Source: Flavivirga aquimarina (lineage in GTDB: Bacteria; Bacteroidota; Bacteroidia; Flavobacteriales; Flavobacteriaceae). Taken from it: a DNA stretch of 64,000 nt. The stretch is from the NCBI RefSeq assembly GCF_030540835.1, contig NZ_JAUOEK010000184.1, positions 490,071 to 554,070 of the forward strand, written 5' to 3'. The notes below the pieces were generated by a model. That model made no database searches, had not been told where the DNA came from, and saw nothing but the letters and a program-made list of their open reading frames with translations. The position numbers were made by a program, and so were the translations under genes. Each line of letters opens with the position of its first letter. The first letter of the stretch is position 1. Positions 53,305 to 63,193 of this stretch are shown here, one piece after another.

Positions 53305-56175
53305 ATGAGCAAGATTTTACAATTCAAAATGTTTCTATTTTCGTTATTTCTTATGCCTGTCATTGCTTTTTCACAGCAAGTTTCAGGAACAATAACAGAT
53401 GGAACATCAAATTTGCCTTTAGCAGGGGCAAATATCATTATTAAAGGAACCAGTACAGGAACCATTTCAGATTTTGATGGGAACTTTACTTTAAATGCGG
53501 AAAGTTTTCCAGTAATTTTGGTTGTGTCCTCAGTAGGATATGACACCCAAGAGGTTAATGTCTCTTCCCCTTCTCAAAGCATTAAAATAACACTAGAAGA
53601 AGGTGTTGCTTTAGATGAAGTTGTTTTAATTGGGTCGAGAAACCCAAGTAGAACAGCTATAGACACGCCTGTTCCTGTCGATGTTATAAATATTTCCGAA
53701 CTAACATCGCAAGGGCCGCAAGTTAATTTAAATAAGCTTTTAAATTTTGTAGCGCCTTCATTTACATCAAATACACAAACAATTTCTGATGGAACCGATC
53801 ATATTGATCCTGCATCTTTAAGAGGCTTAGGGCCCGATCAGGTATTGGTTTTAATTAACGGAAAACGAAGACACAACTCTTCTTTAGTTAATGTTAATGG
53901 AACCTTTGGTCGTGGTAGTGTTGGTACCGATTTAAATGCTATACCATCCGGATCTATTAAGCGTTTAGAGGTTTTACGAGATGGTGCAGCAGCCCAATAT
54001 GGTTCTGATGCGATTGCCGGAGTAATTAATATTGTTTTAAATGATAATGTAAACCAACTAAGTTTAAATGTTACAACGGGAGCTAATTTTTCTAAAAATG
54101 CTAATGACCAAACGGGAGGCGTAGATGGAGAAACAATTAATGTGAGTGCTAATTATGGGTTGCCATTAGGAGACAATGGTGGCTTCATTAATTTTACAGG
54201 AGATTTTGATTTTAGAGAAGATTATGGCAGAATGAAAGAATGGGAAGGTGATGTTTTTAACCTTTATAATACGGTTGAAAGATTTGCTAGTAATGATGGT
54301 TATGATTTATCTGATTTATTAGATGACGATGTTACCGATGTTATTCAATATGGAAATGCTGCCGGGTTAGGCTTAGACCCTTTTGCAACGAAAGCAGATT
54401 TGCAAAGTATATTGAGTGCAGATAATACAACCGCCGAGTTAGCAGCCAGAGGTTTAGTTCGTAGCGATTTTAATATGCGGGTAGGACAATCTGAAGTACG
54501 TGGAGGTAGATTCTTTGCAAATCTATCGCTACCTCTAGATGATAATGGTACAGAGCTATATTCTTTTGCAGGTGCAAGTTCTCGAAAAGGAAACTCAGCC
54601 GGATTTTACAGACTACCTAATCAAAGCAGAACCTATACACCCGCTTACATCAATGGTTTTTTACCTGAAATTAATTCAACAATAACAGATAAGTCTCTGG
54701 CTGTTGGAATAAAAGGTAAAATAAATGATTGGAATATAGATTTAAGCAATACCTGGGGGAAAAATGCTTTTTTATATACTATTGGCAATACTTTTAATGC
54801 TTCACTTCAAAATGCCTCTCCAACAACATTTGATGCCGGAGGATTTAACTTTATGCAAAACACTGTTAACTTAGATATTAATAAGTTTTATGATAATATT
54901 CTAAGCGGTCTTAATGTCGCTTTTGGAGCAGAATATAGATTAGAAAATTATGAAATTGTAGCAGGTGAAGAGGCTTCTTATGGGCAATATACTGCTGAAG
55001 GGGAGTTAATTACTTTACCAACTCAGTTATCTTCAGTAGATTTTTTCGATAACTCAAGACCAGGAGGTTCTCAAGTATTTCCAGGATTTAGCCCTGCTAA
55101 TGAATTATCCAGAGACAGAAGCAGTATTGCAGGGTATTTTGATTTAGAAGCTGATTTTTCTGAAACATTTTTAGCAAGCTTTGCAACACGTTTCGAAAAC
55201 TATTCAGATTTTGGTTCCACAATCAACTTTAAATTGGCAACCAGACTAAAAGCCAGTGATAATGTTAATATTAGAGCTGCTTTAAATACTGGTTTTAGAG
55301 CCCCTTCATTACATCAATTAAATTTTAATTCTACATCAACAATATTCCAGGATGGTATCCCGGTTGAGGTAGGAACCTTTTCAAATGATAGTAGGGCAGC
55401 AAACCTTTTAGGCATTCCAGAATTAAAAGAAGAAACGTCTCAAAGTATCAGTTTAGGTTTTACAGCTAAATTTCCTGATGCCAATTTAACTGTTACAGTT
55501 GATGGTTATTTTGTGTCCATTGATGATAGAGTGGTATATACAGGGCAATTTGCAGGTCCTGGAACAGGAACAGAGTTAGACAATTTATTATCTCAAGCCA
55601 ATGCCTCGGCAGCATCATTTTTTGCTAATGCTATAGATACAGAATCTAAAGGATTGGATATTGTATTAACACATAAAACCGATATAGGTTCTAACATGAG
55701 ATTAAAATCTGATTTATCGGGAACACTATCTAAAACAAAAAAGGTGGGTGCTATTAAAGCCTCTCAGGTTTTAGAGGATGCCGGTTTAGTAGGAACTTAT
55801 TTCCCGGAAGACAGTAGAATTTATCTGGAAGAAGCCGTACCAAGAACCAAAATAAATTTAACTAATAGCTTAACGGCCGGTAAATTTAATGTGTTCTTAA
55901 GAAATGTTTTCTTTGGTGAAGTTTCAGAGGCAACTACTAATGTTGCTAATCAACAAGTATACGGTTCTAAAGTAGTAACCGATTTATCTTTTGGTTATAA
56001 AGCTTCAGAAAGTTTAACATTAACTATAGGCGCAAATAACCTTTTAGATGTTTATCCAGATAGAACCATAGAAGCAAATCGAAGTAGTGGTCGTTTTGAT
56101 TGGTCTAGACGTTCTCAACAATTCGGTGCAGCTGGGCGTTTTCTTTTCGCCAGACTTAGCTTTAAGTTGAAGTAG
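53305..56175 (+). CDS. TonB-dependent outer-membrane receptor
   Basis: 956 residues. A signal peptide (about 1-24, ending AFSQQ) precedes a carboxypeptidase-regulatory-like domain (25-105), a plug domain (about 115-250, LRGLGPDQVLVLINGKRRH and LRDGAAAQYGSDAIAGVINIVL) and a barrel with the TonB-box-distal motifs IRAALNTGFRAPSLHQLNF. It ends in a charged residue after LSFKL rather than plain phenylalanine. No SusD-like partner is adjacent. The substrate is unknown. The 249-bp upstream gap carries a small palindrome CGAATATTCG but no Pho-type half-site pair. Confidence 0.92.
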   Translation: MSKILQFKMFLFSLFLMPVIAFSQQVSGTITDGTSNLPLAGANIIIKGTSTGTISDFDGNFTLNAESFPVILVVSSVGYDTQEVNVSSPSQSIKITLEEGVALDEVVLIGSRNPSRTAIDTPVPVDVINISELTSQGPQVNLNKLLNFVAPSFTSNTQTISDGTDHIDPASLRGLGPDQVLVLINGKRRHNSSLVNVNGTFGRGSVGTDLNAIPSGSIKRLEVLRDGAAAQYGSDAIAGVINIVLNDNVNQLSLNVTTGANFSKNANDQTGGVDGETINVSANYGLPLGDNGGFINFTGDFDFREDYGRMKEWEGDVFNLYNTVERFASNDGYDLSDLLDDDVTDVIQYGNAAGLGLDPFATKADLQSILSADNTTAELAARGLVRSDFNMRVGQSEVRGGRFFANLSLPLDDNGTELYSFAGASSRKGNSAGFYRLPNQSRTYTPAYINGFLPEINSTITDKSLAVGIKGKINDWNIDLSNTWGKNAFLYTIGNTFNASLQNASPTTFDAGGFNFMQNTVNLDINKFYDNILSGLNVAFGAEYRLENYEIVAGEEASYGQYTAEGELITLPTQLSSVDFFDNSRPGGSQVFPGFSPANELSRDRSSIAGYFDLEADFSETFLASFATRFENYSDFGSTINFKLATRLKASDNVNIRAALNTGFRAPSLHQLNFNSTSTIFQDGIPVEVGTFSNDSRAANLLGIPELKEETSQSISLGFTAKFPDANLTVTVDGYFVSIDDRVVYTGQFAGPGTGTELDNLLSQANASAASFFANAIDTESKGLDIVLTHKTDIGSNMRLKSDLSGTLSKTKKVGAIKASQVLEDAGLVGTYFPEDSRIYLEEAVPRTKINLTNSLTAGKFNVFLRNVFFGEVSEATTNVANQQVYGSKVVTDLSFGYKASESLTLTIGANNLLDVYPDRTIEANRSSGRFDWSRRSQQFGAAGRFLFARLSFKLK

Positions 56176-56193
56176 TTACACTAAGATATTATT

Positions 56194-56244
56194 TAAAGAG
56201 GTCTAAAAAATGTTATTTTGAATAACACTTTTTAGACCTCTTTA
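56194..56244. terminator. Bidirectional intrinsic terminator
   Basis: AAAGAGGTCTAAAAA and TTTTTAGACCTCTTT arms with inner TGTTATT/ATAACA pairing make a long stem between the convergent TonB receptor and TerB-like genes. Confidence 0.85.
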
Positions 56245-56271
56245 GTATCTATTTAATAACAGATTTAACTG

Positions 56272-56703
56272 TTATCTATTCATATGCTTTATTTCATCAA
56301 CAAAAGAATCCAAACTAACATCATCACTTACCAAAGCAAGTGCTTTATCAACTATGTACTTTACATTTTCAGAATGAAACCCAAGTCCAACGCCTATTTT
56401 TTTCAACAAAGAATATTCAGGATCTCCTTTAATAGTATCTACATGTACCATTCTTACTAAATCGTACAAACGCTCCAAACGTCTATCATAAGATACCGGT
56501 GGATTAATTGGGTGAGATTGATAATTTTTTAGAATTAATTTATAATCCTCTTTATTAATATCCAAATTTTGTGCTAATCTGTCTAAAAAAGCTTGTTCCT
56601 CATCGGTTATAACACCATCATCCATAGCTATACGCACAATAGCAGCGAAATGGCTTTCATTACGCTTTTTAAATCCACTATCAAATAAATCTGAAAACGA
56701 CAT
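56272..56703 (-). CDS. TerB-like domain protein
   Basis: 143 residues, all helical. The pattern AAIVRIAMDDGVITDEEQAFLDRLAQNLDI matches the start of TerB/DjlA-type domains, where the acidic residues may bind metal. It has no signal peptide or membrane span. Proteins of this fold occur in tellurite-resistance and stress clusters, but no other ter gene is near, so no role is assigned. Confidence 0.8.
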   Translation of the reverse strand: MSFSDLFDSGFKKRNESHFAAIVRIAMDDGVITDEEQAFLDRLAQNLDINKEDYKLILKNYQSHPINPPVSYDRRLERLYDLVRMVHVDTIKGDPEYSLLKKIGVGLGFHSENVKYIVDKALALVSDDVSLDSFVDEIKHMNR

Positions 56704-56981
56704 ATCTTATTCTTTTTGTTTTAAAGTCGTGCAAACCTACATATTTTTTATATAAAATGAAATGAAAATAGTATAAAGTAGGTTCAATTCTGTCTAAATC
56801 AATAAATAGAGCTTATCAAAAAATTATATTCCTCTAATACTATTTCAATCGCTACCAATAGTAGTGTCTGTAGCAAAATTACAACCTATAAAAACTTTTA
56901 AATTTCATTTATATTTAACATAAAAAAAACCTGTAAACCTTATATTTGCAATCTTAAAAAACCAAAGATTAGGTGGGTAAA

Positions 56982-59900
56982 ATGATGCTTGAACAAACCT
57001 ATACACAGACTTTGCAAACGCAAAATCTGCAAGCTACTATTGCTCAATCTCAACCTTTTAATACTGATAAGAGTAAGCCTCACATACATTTAAAAGGGCT
57101 TGTAGGCTCCTCATTTTCGTTTGTAGTTTCGAGTATTTTTAAACAAGCAGACAAACCATTTTTAATTGTTTTTAACGATAAGGAAGAGGCTGCATTTTAT
57201 TTAAATGACTTAGAGCAGGTTTGTGGTAATAAAGACGTATTGTTCTATCCAGGAAGCTACCGCAGGCCATACCAAATAGAAGAAACAGATAATGCCAATG
57301 TATTATTACGTGCCGAGGTTTTAAATCGAATAAACTCTCAAAAAAAACCAGCAATAATAGTTACGTACCCAGATGCACTTTTCGAAAAAGTAGTGACCAG
57401 AAAAGAACTGGAACGCCATACTCTAAAAGTGTCGACTAACGATAATCTGTCTATAGATTTTGTAAACGAGGTCTTGTTCGAATATCAATTTAAACGTGTC
57501 GATTTTGTAACCGAACCCGGTGAGTTTTCAGTGCGTGGTGGTATTGTTGACGTGTTTTCATTTTCGCATGACGTCCCTTATAGAATTGAGTTTTTTGGCG
57601 ACGAGGTAGACAGCATTAGAACTTTCGATGTAGAAACGCAACTTTCGATAGACCAGATTAAAAAAATTAGTATTATCCCGAATGTTGCTAATAAGTTTTT
57701 AGAAGAAAAGAGACAAAGTTTTTTAAAATATATTGCTCAAAAAACAGTGGTTTGTTTAAAGAATACCGATTTATTCTTTTCAAGAATCGATAATTTTTAC
57801 AGTAAAGCAGAAGACGCCTTTAAAACCCTTTCAACAGATATAAAACATGCCGAACCTAGCGAACTGTTCTGCAATGCAACATTACTAAAAAAACAGTTAT
57901 TAGATTTTTCAATTATTGAGTTTGGTACTTCGACTACGCTCAGTAATCAAAAAGGGTCGGAGACTGAGCCTAGCCGAAGTCAGGAGGTCATATTCAATAC
58001 CACACCACAACCATCATTCAATAAACAATTCAATCTGTTAATTGAAGATTTAAATGCCAATCATAATAAAGGGTACACCAATTATATTGCTTGTGTTAGC
58101 GAGCAGCAGGCAAAACGGTTTCATGATATCTTTGATGATGCTTGTGAAGAAGACGTAAATTATAAAACCATTGTGCTCTCTCTACATCAGGGATTTATTG
58201 ATCATGATAATAAAATTACGTGTTATACAGATCATCAAATTTTTGAACGCTATCATAAATTTCATCTTAAAAACGGTTATGCCAAGAAGCAAGCCATTAC
58301 ATTAAAAGAACTCACTAATTTAGATATTGGTGATTATGTCACTCATATCGACCATGGCATTGGTCGCTTTGGCGGATTACAAAAAATAGATGTAGAAGGT
58401 AAAAAACAGGAAGCCATAAAGTTAATATATGGAGAGCGCGATGTATTGTATCTAAGCATTCATTCCCTACATAAAATCACCAAGTTTAATGGTAAAGATG
58501 GGAAGCCCCCTAAAATATATAAACTGGGTAGTAATGCTTGGAAAACGTTAAAGCAGAAAACCAAAGCTCGTGTAAAACATGTAGCTTTTAATTTGATAAA
58601 ACTTTACGCAAAACGAAAAACAAGAAAAGGCTATCAGTACAATCCAGATAGTTATATGCAACATGAGCTGGAAGCTTCTTTTATTTATGAAGATACGCCA
58701 GATCAAAGTACCGCAACCGCAGATATTAAAGTAGATATGGAAAGTGAACGCCCTATGGATAGGTTGGTTTGTGGTGATGTTGGTTTTGGAAAAACCGAAG
58801 TTGCTATTCGCGCCGCATTTAAGGCGGTTGATAATGGCAAGCAAGTCGCTGTTTTAGTACCTACCACTATTTTGGCTTATCAACATTCCAGAACATTTAA
58901 AGAACGATTAAAAGATTTCCCTGTTACGGTAGATTACGTAAATCGATTTAGGACTGCCAAAGAAAAACGTGAAACTCTGGAAGGCCTAGAAAAAGGAAAT
59001 GTCGACATTATTATAGGGACGCATCAACTTGTAAATAAAAATGTAAAATTTAAAGATTTAGGCCTATTAATTGTTGATGAAGAGCAAAAATTTGGTGTAT
59101 CAGTAAAGGAAAAATTAAAAACGTTAAAAGATAATGTTGATGTATTAACACTTACCGCAACACCAATCCCCAGAACACTTCAGTTTAGTTTAATGGCTGC
59201 ACGGGATTTATCGGTTATTACAACGCCACCACCAAACCGCTACCCTATAGAAAGTCACGTGATTCGTTTTGGCGAAGAGACTATTCGTGATGCGGTTAGT
59301 TATGAAATTGAACGTGGTGGGCAAATATTTTTTATCCATAATCGGATTGAAAATATTAAAGAAGTAGCAGGCATGATCCAACGTTTAGTACCGGATGCTA
59401 AAATTGGTATTGGACACGGACAAATGGATGGGAAAAAATTAGAACAACTTATGCTCGCTTTTATGAACGGTGCGTTCGATGTTTTGGTAAGTACCACTAT
59501 TGTTGAAAGTGGACTCGACGTACCCAATGCAAATACTATTTTTATTAATAACGCCAATAATTTTGGATTAAGTGATTTGCACCAAATGCGAGGTCGAGTT
59601 GGACGAAGTAATAAAAAGGCATTCTGTTATTTTATTACACCCGAATATTCTGCTATGACTGATGATGCCCGAAAACGTATTACAGCCTTAGAGCAATTTA
59701 CCGAGTTAGGAAGTGGTTTTAATATCGCTATGAAAGATTTAGAAATTCGGGGAGCTGGTGATTTGTTAGGTGGTGAACAAAGTGGTTTTATAAATGAGAT
59801 AGGTTTCGACACATATCAAAAAATATTAAATGAAGCCATTGAAGAGCTTAAAGAAAATGAGTTTAAAGACTTGTATCATGAAACTGACGAAGACAAAGTT

Positions 59901-60368
59901 TATGTTAAGGAAGTAACTATTGATACCGATTTTGAATTGCTTTTCCCAGATAATTATGTTAATAATATTGCTGAACGATTAAATTTATACACTCAGCTTA
60001 ATAATTTGAAAACAGAAGACGAATTAAAAACGTTTGAAGCAGGTTTATTAGATCGTTTTGGAGAATTACCAGAACAAGTGACCGATTTATTAAACAGTGT
60101 CCAAATCAAATGGATAGCCACTAAAATAGGTTTTGAGAAAATTATAATGAAACAAGGAAAATTTATAGGTTATTTTATTAACGATCAGCAAAGCAGTTTC
60201 TATCAAAGTAGTAACTTTACAAAAGTATTACAGTTTGTTCAAACGCATTCTAATGTCTGTAAAATGAAAGAAAAGCAGACCCGAAACGGATTGCGCTTAA
60301 TGCTTACATTTGATGATATAAAATCCGTTGAACAAGCATTGGAAAAAATAAAGCTTATTGTGGCTTAA
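56982..60368 (+). CDS. mfd: Transcription-repair coupling factor
   Basis: 1128 residues from the ATG at 56982 (an ATG follows at 56985, and an in-frame GTG at 56973 lies in the likely ribosome binding region AGGTGGG). It removes RNA polymerase stalled at DNA damage and recruits UvrA. In order come the UvrB-like N-terminal part (VEFLPGSYRRP-type segment LFYPGSYRRPY, FSVRGGIVDVFSF), the RNAP-interaction domain (TNLDIGDYVTHIDHGIGRFGG), the helicase core (GDVGFGKTEVAIRAAFK, DEEQKFGV, TLTATPIPRTLQ, HQMRGRVGRS) and the C-terminal TRCF domain. A palindromic repeat occupies residues of about 316-333 in frame. A -7 box TATATTTG lies at 56941-56948. Confidence 0.96.
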   Translation: MMLEQTYTQTLQTQNLQATIAQSQPFNTDKSKPHIHLKGLVGSSFSFVVSSIFKQADKPFLIVFNDKEEAAFYLNDLEQVCGNKDVLFYPGSYRRPYQIEETDNANVLLRAEVLNRINSQKKPAIIVTYPDALFEKVVTRKELERHTLKVSTNDNLSIDFVNEVLFEYQFKRVDFVTEPGEFSVRGGIVDVFSFSHDVPYRIEFFGDEVDSIRTFDVETQLSIDQIKKISIIPNVANKFLEEKRQSFLKYIAQKTVVCLKNTDLFFSRIDNFYSKAEDAFKTLSTDIKHAEPSELFCNATLLKKQLLDFSIIEFGTSTTLSNQKGSETEPSRSQEVIFNTTPQPSFNKQFNLLIEDLNANHNKGYTNYIACVSEQQAKRFHDIFDDACEEDVNYKTIVLSLHQGFIDHDNKITCYTDHQIFERYHKFHLKNGYAKKQAITLKELTNLDIGDYVTHIDHGIGRFGGLQKIDVEGKKQEAIKLIYGERDVLYLSIHSLHKITKFNGKDGKPPKIYKLGSNAWKTLKQKTKARVKHVAFNLIKLYAKRKTRKGYQYNPDSYMQHELEASFIYEDTPDQSTATADIKVDMESERPMDRLVCGDVGFGKTEVAIRAAFKAVDNGKQVAVLVPTTILAYQHSRTFKERLKDFPVTVDYVNRFRTAKEKRETLEGLEKGNVDIIIGTHQLVNKNVKFKDLGLLIVDEEQKFGVSVKEKLKTLKDNVDVLTLTATPIPRTLQFSLMAARDLSVITTPPPNRYPIESHVIRFGEETIRDAVSYEIERGGQIFFIHNRIENIKEVAGMIQRLVPDAKIGIGHGQMDGKKLEQLMLAFMNGAFDVLVSTTIVESGLDVPNANTIFINNANNFGLSDLHQMRGRVGRSNKKAFCYFITPEYSAMTDDARKRITALEQFTELGSGFNIAMKDLEIRGAGDLLGGEQSGFINEIGFDTYQKILNEAIEELKENEFKDLYHETDEDKVYVKEVTIDTDFELLFPDNYVNNIAERLNLYTQLNNLKTEDELKTFEAGLLDRFGELPEQVTDLLNSVQIKWIATKIGFEKIIMKQGKFIGYFINDQQSSFYQSSNFTKVLQFVQTHSNVCKMKEKQTRNGLRLMLTFDDIKSVEQALEKIKLIVA
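57928..57979. repeat. Palindromic repeat inside the mfd reading frame
   Basis: CTTCGACTACGCTCAGT (57928-57944) and ACTGAGCCTAGCCGAAG (57963-57979) are imperfect inverted repeats (15 of 17 pair) around an 18-bp spacer. The frame stays open, coding a hydrophilic Ser/Thr/Gly/Glu-rich loop. The CTTCGACT.CGCTCAGT core is common in dispersed flavobacterial repeats. Confidence 0.75.
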
Positions 60369-60486
60369 TTATTGTTTTAATTTTAAAAAATCCTTGATAC
60401 ACAAAATCGAGGTTTCATTTGAAAATGTTTTTCTCGTAAACCTGACTATCAACAGACAAAAACGGGAATCTAAATAAAGTATAGTT

Positions 60487-61806
60487 TTGAATCGTTTATT
60501 CTTTTTAACAGTTTTATTACCAAGCATTCTTATTGCCCAACATACTATTAATGGCAAATTTTCACCGGCAAAAGATTATAGTGTTGTTCTGTTATACAAA
60601 GTAACCCCTACGTTATCGGAGTATATTACAAATACAGAGGTAAAAGCAGATGGAAGCTTTCAATTTAAATTAGATGCTACTGCAACTAAAGGGATGTACA
60701 GAGTGGTATATGCAGTACCCCAAGAAGATTATAATTTTGACATTATCTACAACGCAAAAGAAGATATACATCTTACTTTTAATTCTGAAACAGGCGTTAC
60801 TTTTCAAGAATCGGTAGAGAACAAACTATTGGCATCTTATACAGATAGTATGTCTATGATTACTCAAAGCATTGGAAATTATTTCAAGCTCCAGAGTGAA
60901 GATACATTAGCGTTAAAAACTATCTTTAAAACCCAAGCAGAAACACAGTTTAGTTATGAAACTACTGCAAAAAACACCATAGCACTCTATTTTATTAAAG
61001 CAAACAAGCCATACATTCCTAAGAAATTTAAAGATGTTAGCACGTATGTTGATAGTTTAAAAATGCATTATTTTGATTTTGTAGATTTTAATAATGTAAC
61101 GCTTCAAAGCTCTAGTTTTTTAGAAGAACGGATGCTAAATTATGTATTTGGAATGTCGTTTAACGCTGAAGATGAAATAACTGGTTATAAAAAAAATATT
61201 GATGTGTTTTGTAACGCCATGAAAAGTGCACCAATAGAAGTTAAAAGAATTTTGTTAGTCGGCCTATGGGAACAAATGGCAGACTTAAACTTTGAGAGTG
61301 TTGCTAACTATATTGCTGAAACCTATTTAATGGAGATCGCAGTCTCATTAAATGATCAAGAACTTTTACGTGGACTCATTTTATTTAAAGACCTTTCGAT
61401 AGGTAATAAAGCTCCCGATTTTTCTTTAGAAATAGAAAAAAACAAAAAGACAATTACTACAAAACTAAGTGAATTAAATATTGCAGAGCGTTACATTATT
61501 CTCTTTTGGAGTAGCACATGTTCACATTGTTTAGATGAGGTTCCACAATTGAGAAGTTATATACAATCTAAAGAAAAAGGTGCCGTACAAGTTGTTGCTG
61601 TTGCTTTAGAGGATAACACTCTTAAGTGGAAAAATTTAATACAAAGTTATCCAGAATTTATACATGTATATGGAGCAGGAAAATGGGATAATGAGATTGG
61701 TAATGATTATGGCATTACTGCAACACCAACCTATTTTATACTGGATAAGGACAAGCGTATCATTTCAAAACCAGGAGATATTGAAGCTTTAAAACTGTTT
61801 TTTTAA
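60487..61806 (+). CDS. Thioredoxin-fold (TlpA-like) periplasmic protein with N-terminal DUF4369-like domain
   Basis: 439 residues. It must start with TTG at 60487, because an in-frame TAA lies 12 bp upstream and no ATG is available. The TTG is directly followed by a good signal peptide (NRLFFLTVLLPSILIAQ). A beta-rich DUF4369-like domain (about 20-125), a helical middle and a C-terminal thioredoxin-like domain (about 300-439) with FWSSTCSHCLDEVPQL follow. The active-site cysteines are Cys345 and Cys348. It probably acts as a periplasmic thiol-disulfide protein. Substrate unknown. Confidence 0.85.
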   Translation: MNRLFFLTVLLPSILIAQHTINGKFSPAKDYSVVLLYKVTPTLSEYITNTEVKADGSFQFKLDATATKGMYRVVYAVPQEDYNFDIIYNAKEDIHLTFNSETGVTFQESVENKLLASYTDSMSMITQSIGNYFKLQSEDTLALKTIFKTQAETQFSYETTAKNTIALYFIKANKPYIPKKFKDVSTYVDSLKMHYFDFVDFNNVTLQSSSFLEERMLNYVFGMSFNAEDEITGYKKNIDVFCNAMKSAPIEVKRILLVGLWEQMADLNFESVANYIAETYLMEIAVSLNDQELLRGLILFKDLSIGNKAPDFSLEIEKNKKTITTKLSELNIAERYIILFWSSTCSHCLDEVPQLRSYIQSKEKGAVQVVAVALEDNTLKWKNLIQSYPEFIHVYGAGKWDNEIGNDYGITATPTYFILDKDKRIISKPGDIEALKLFF

Positions 61807-61915
61807 CAAAGGAATGTGTAATTATCTGTTGAATATTTTAAATTTTTAATAAATAATAAAGGTGTTTTCATTTTTATTTTTAGTTTTGTGGCTAACCCCA
61901 AATTTAAAATGAAAA

Positions 61916-62419
61916 ATGAAAAAATTGATTAAATTAAGCTGCTTGTTTTTATTTGTTTCATTAATGACGACCTCATGTTCTAATGATGATGATGGAGCGG
62001 CAGAAGAAAACTTTTCTGATACTATAGAGTACAAGGAAGATATTGTAGATATAACTAGCTCTAGAATAGAAGACTACAAAGGTGAAAATGGTTATTATAA
62101 CTACGATTTTATATTATCTGGAAAATCTGATAGTGATGTATCTTATGTTTTTTATGTAGAATTGTTCTCAAAAGGTACCGAATCATTTAAAACAGGTACT
62201 TTTAAATATATTTCTGAAACTTCATCTGAATCAGCAGATTTTTACTACGGCTATGCATTTCTAAATGTCGATGATGAAACTCTAAACGTTAAAGCAGGTG
62301 ATATTACTGTGAGTGGAAGCGGTAGTAACTATTCTATATCGGGAGTACTAACTTTAACAAACGATGAGGTTTTAAATATCAGTTATAGTGGTGAATTTAC
62401 TGTTGTTGACGGAGAGTAA
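61916..62419 (+). CDS. Hypothetical lipoprotein
   Basis: 167 residues. A lipoprotein signal ends TTSCSNDDDG (the acidic residues after Cys are typical of Bacteroidota surface lipoproteins). The remainder is beta-strand-rich (NYSISGVLTLTNDEVLNISYSGEF). No known domain recognised. It follows the TlpA-like gene by about 110 bp and is ended by a strong terminator. Confidence 0.75.
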   Translation: MKKLIKLSCLFLFVSLMTTSCSNDDDGAAEENFSDTIEYKEDIVDITSSRIEDYKGENGYYNYDFILSGKSDSDVSYVFYVELFSKGTESFKTGTFKYISETSSESADFYYGYAFLNVDDETLNVKAGDITVSGSGSNYSISGVLTLTNDEVLNISYSGEFTVVDGE

Positions 62420-62472
62420 AAAAGACATACTAAAGAATCATAATTTTAGAAAAATTTATTGATTATTTACAT

Positions 62473-62506
62473 AAACCCTTTATTAAATAAAGGGTTTTGT
62501 GTTTTT
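62473..62506 (+). terminator. Intrinsic terminator after the lipoprotein gene
   Basis: AAACCCTTTATT (62473-62484) pairs with AATAAAGGGTTT (62486-62497), followed by TGTGTTTTT. It lies between convergent genes. Confidence 0.7.
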
Positions 62507-62515
62507 AATATGTTT

Positions 62516-62875
62516 CTAAAAATGATAAAAGGCATCTTCCAAATGCTCAATATTAAAACCCTTTCCTTCTTTTACAATAGCTATAATATCAAAACGGACT
62601 TCAACGTCTAAACTGTTTACGTTTACATATTCGTCAACTGCGTTTACTAAACGCTGAATTTGTTTAGGTTTCACAAAATCTTGTGGGTTTCCAAAATCGA
62701 TTGTCGAACGTGTTTTTACTTCAATAATGGCTAGTGTATCTTTTTGTTGGGCAATAATATCCACTTCAGCTTTATCAAAACGATAATTACGTTCTATAAT
62801 GTCGTAGCCATTTTTTATTAGAAAATCGACTGCTAATTGTTCCCCTTTTTTTCCTAGCTCGTTGTGTTTTGCCAT
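62516..62875 (-). CDS. yraN: YraN-family (UPF0102) endonuclease-like protein
   Basis: 119 residues, the normal size. The fold is PD-(D/E)XK nuclease-like: GKKGEQLAVDFLIKNGYDIIERNYR is followed by AEVDIIAQQKDTLAIIEVKTRS, giving the D...E-x-K catalytic pattern. The family is widely conserved and its role is still unclear, probably in DNA or RNA processing. Confidence 0.9.
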   Translation of the reverse strand: MAKHNELGKKGEQLAVDFLIKNGYDIIERNYRFDKAEVDIIAQQKDTLAIIEVKTRSTIDFGNPQDFVKPKQIQRLVNAVDEYVNVNSLDVEVRFDIIAIVKEGKGFNIEHLEDAFYHF

Positions 62876-62993
62876 ATTAATTTTCTACCTTTCGTCTTTG
62901 CTCAAGATAAACTACGGCAGGAATTTCATGTTAGGATTACAATTTAGTTAATCATATTAACTTTCAGCCCTAAAAATGAATTTTCTTTTTCAA

Positions 62994-63120
62994 CTACAGC
63001 ATTATAACAAGAAATGGAATAACTCCAGATATGATACATCCTAATTTCCATTTTAATTCAACCAATTAAAAGAAACCCAAAAAGAGGAACAAAAATTCCT
63101 ATTATCCCGAAATAATTAAT
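62994..63120 (-). pseudogene. Decayed remnant of a membrane-protein gene
   Basis: On the minus strand one frame reads INYFGIIGIFVPLFGFLLI and, after a frame change, another reads KWKLGCIISGVIPFLVIML followed by a stop. The two hydrophobic spans look like adjacent parts of one membrane protein broken by a frameshift. No start codon is left. The call rests on composition only. Confidence 0.3.
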
Positions 63121-63153
63121 GAATAATGAGTACTTTTATTCTACATATAACGA

Positions 63154-63163
63154 GTTGTACCCA
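63154..63163. repeat. Left 10-bp inverted repeat flanking the NrfD-like gene
   Basis: GTTGTACCCA. Its exact reverse complement TGGGTACAAC lies at 63738-63747, at the end of the coding region. The word lies in ATATAACGAGTTGTACCCAA, a sequence type I recall from repeats around single genes in Bacteroidota. Confidence 0.45.
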
Positions 63164-63193
63164 ATTTGACGAGCGACCTACGAAAAACAAAAA

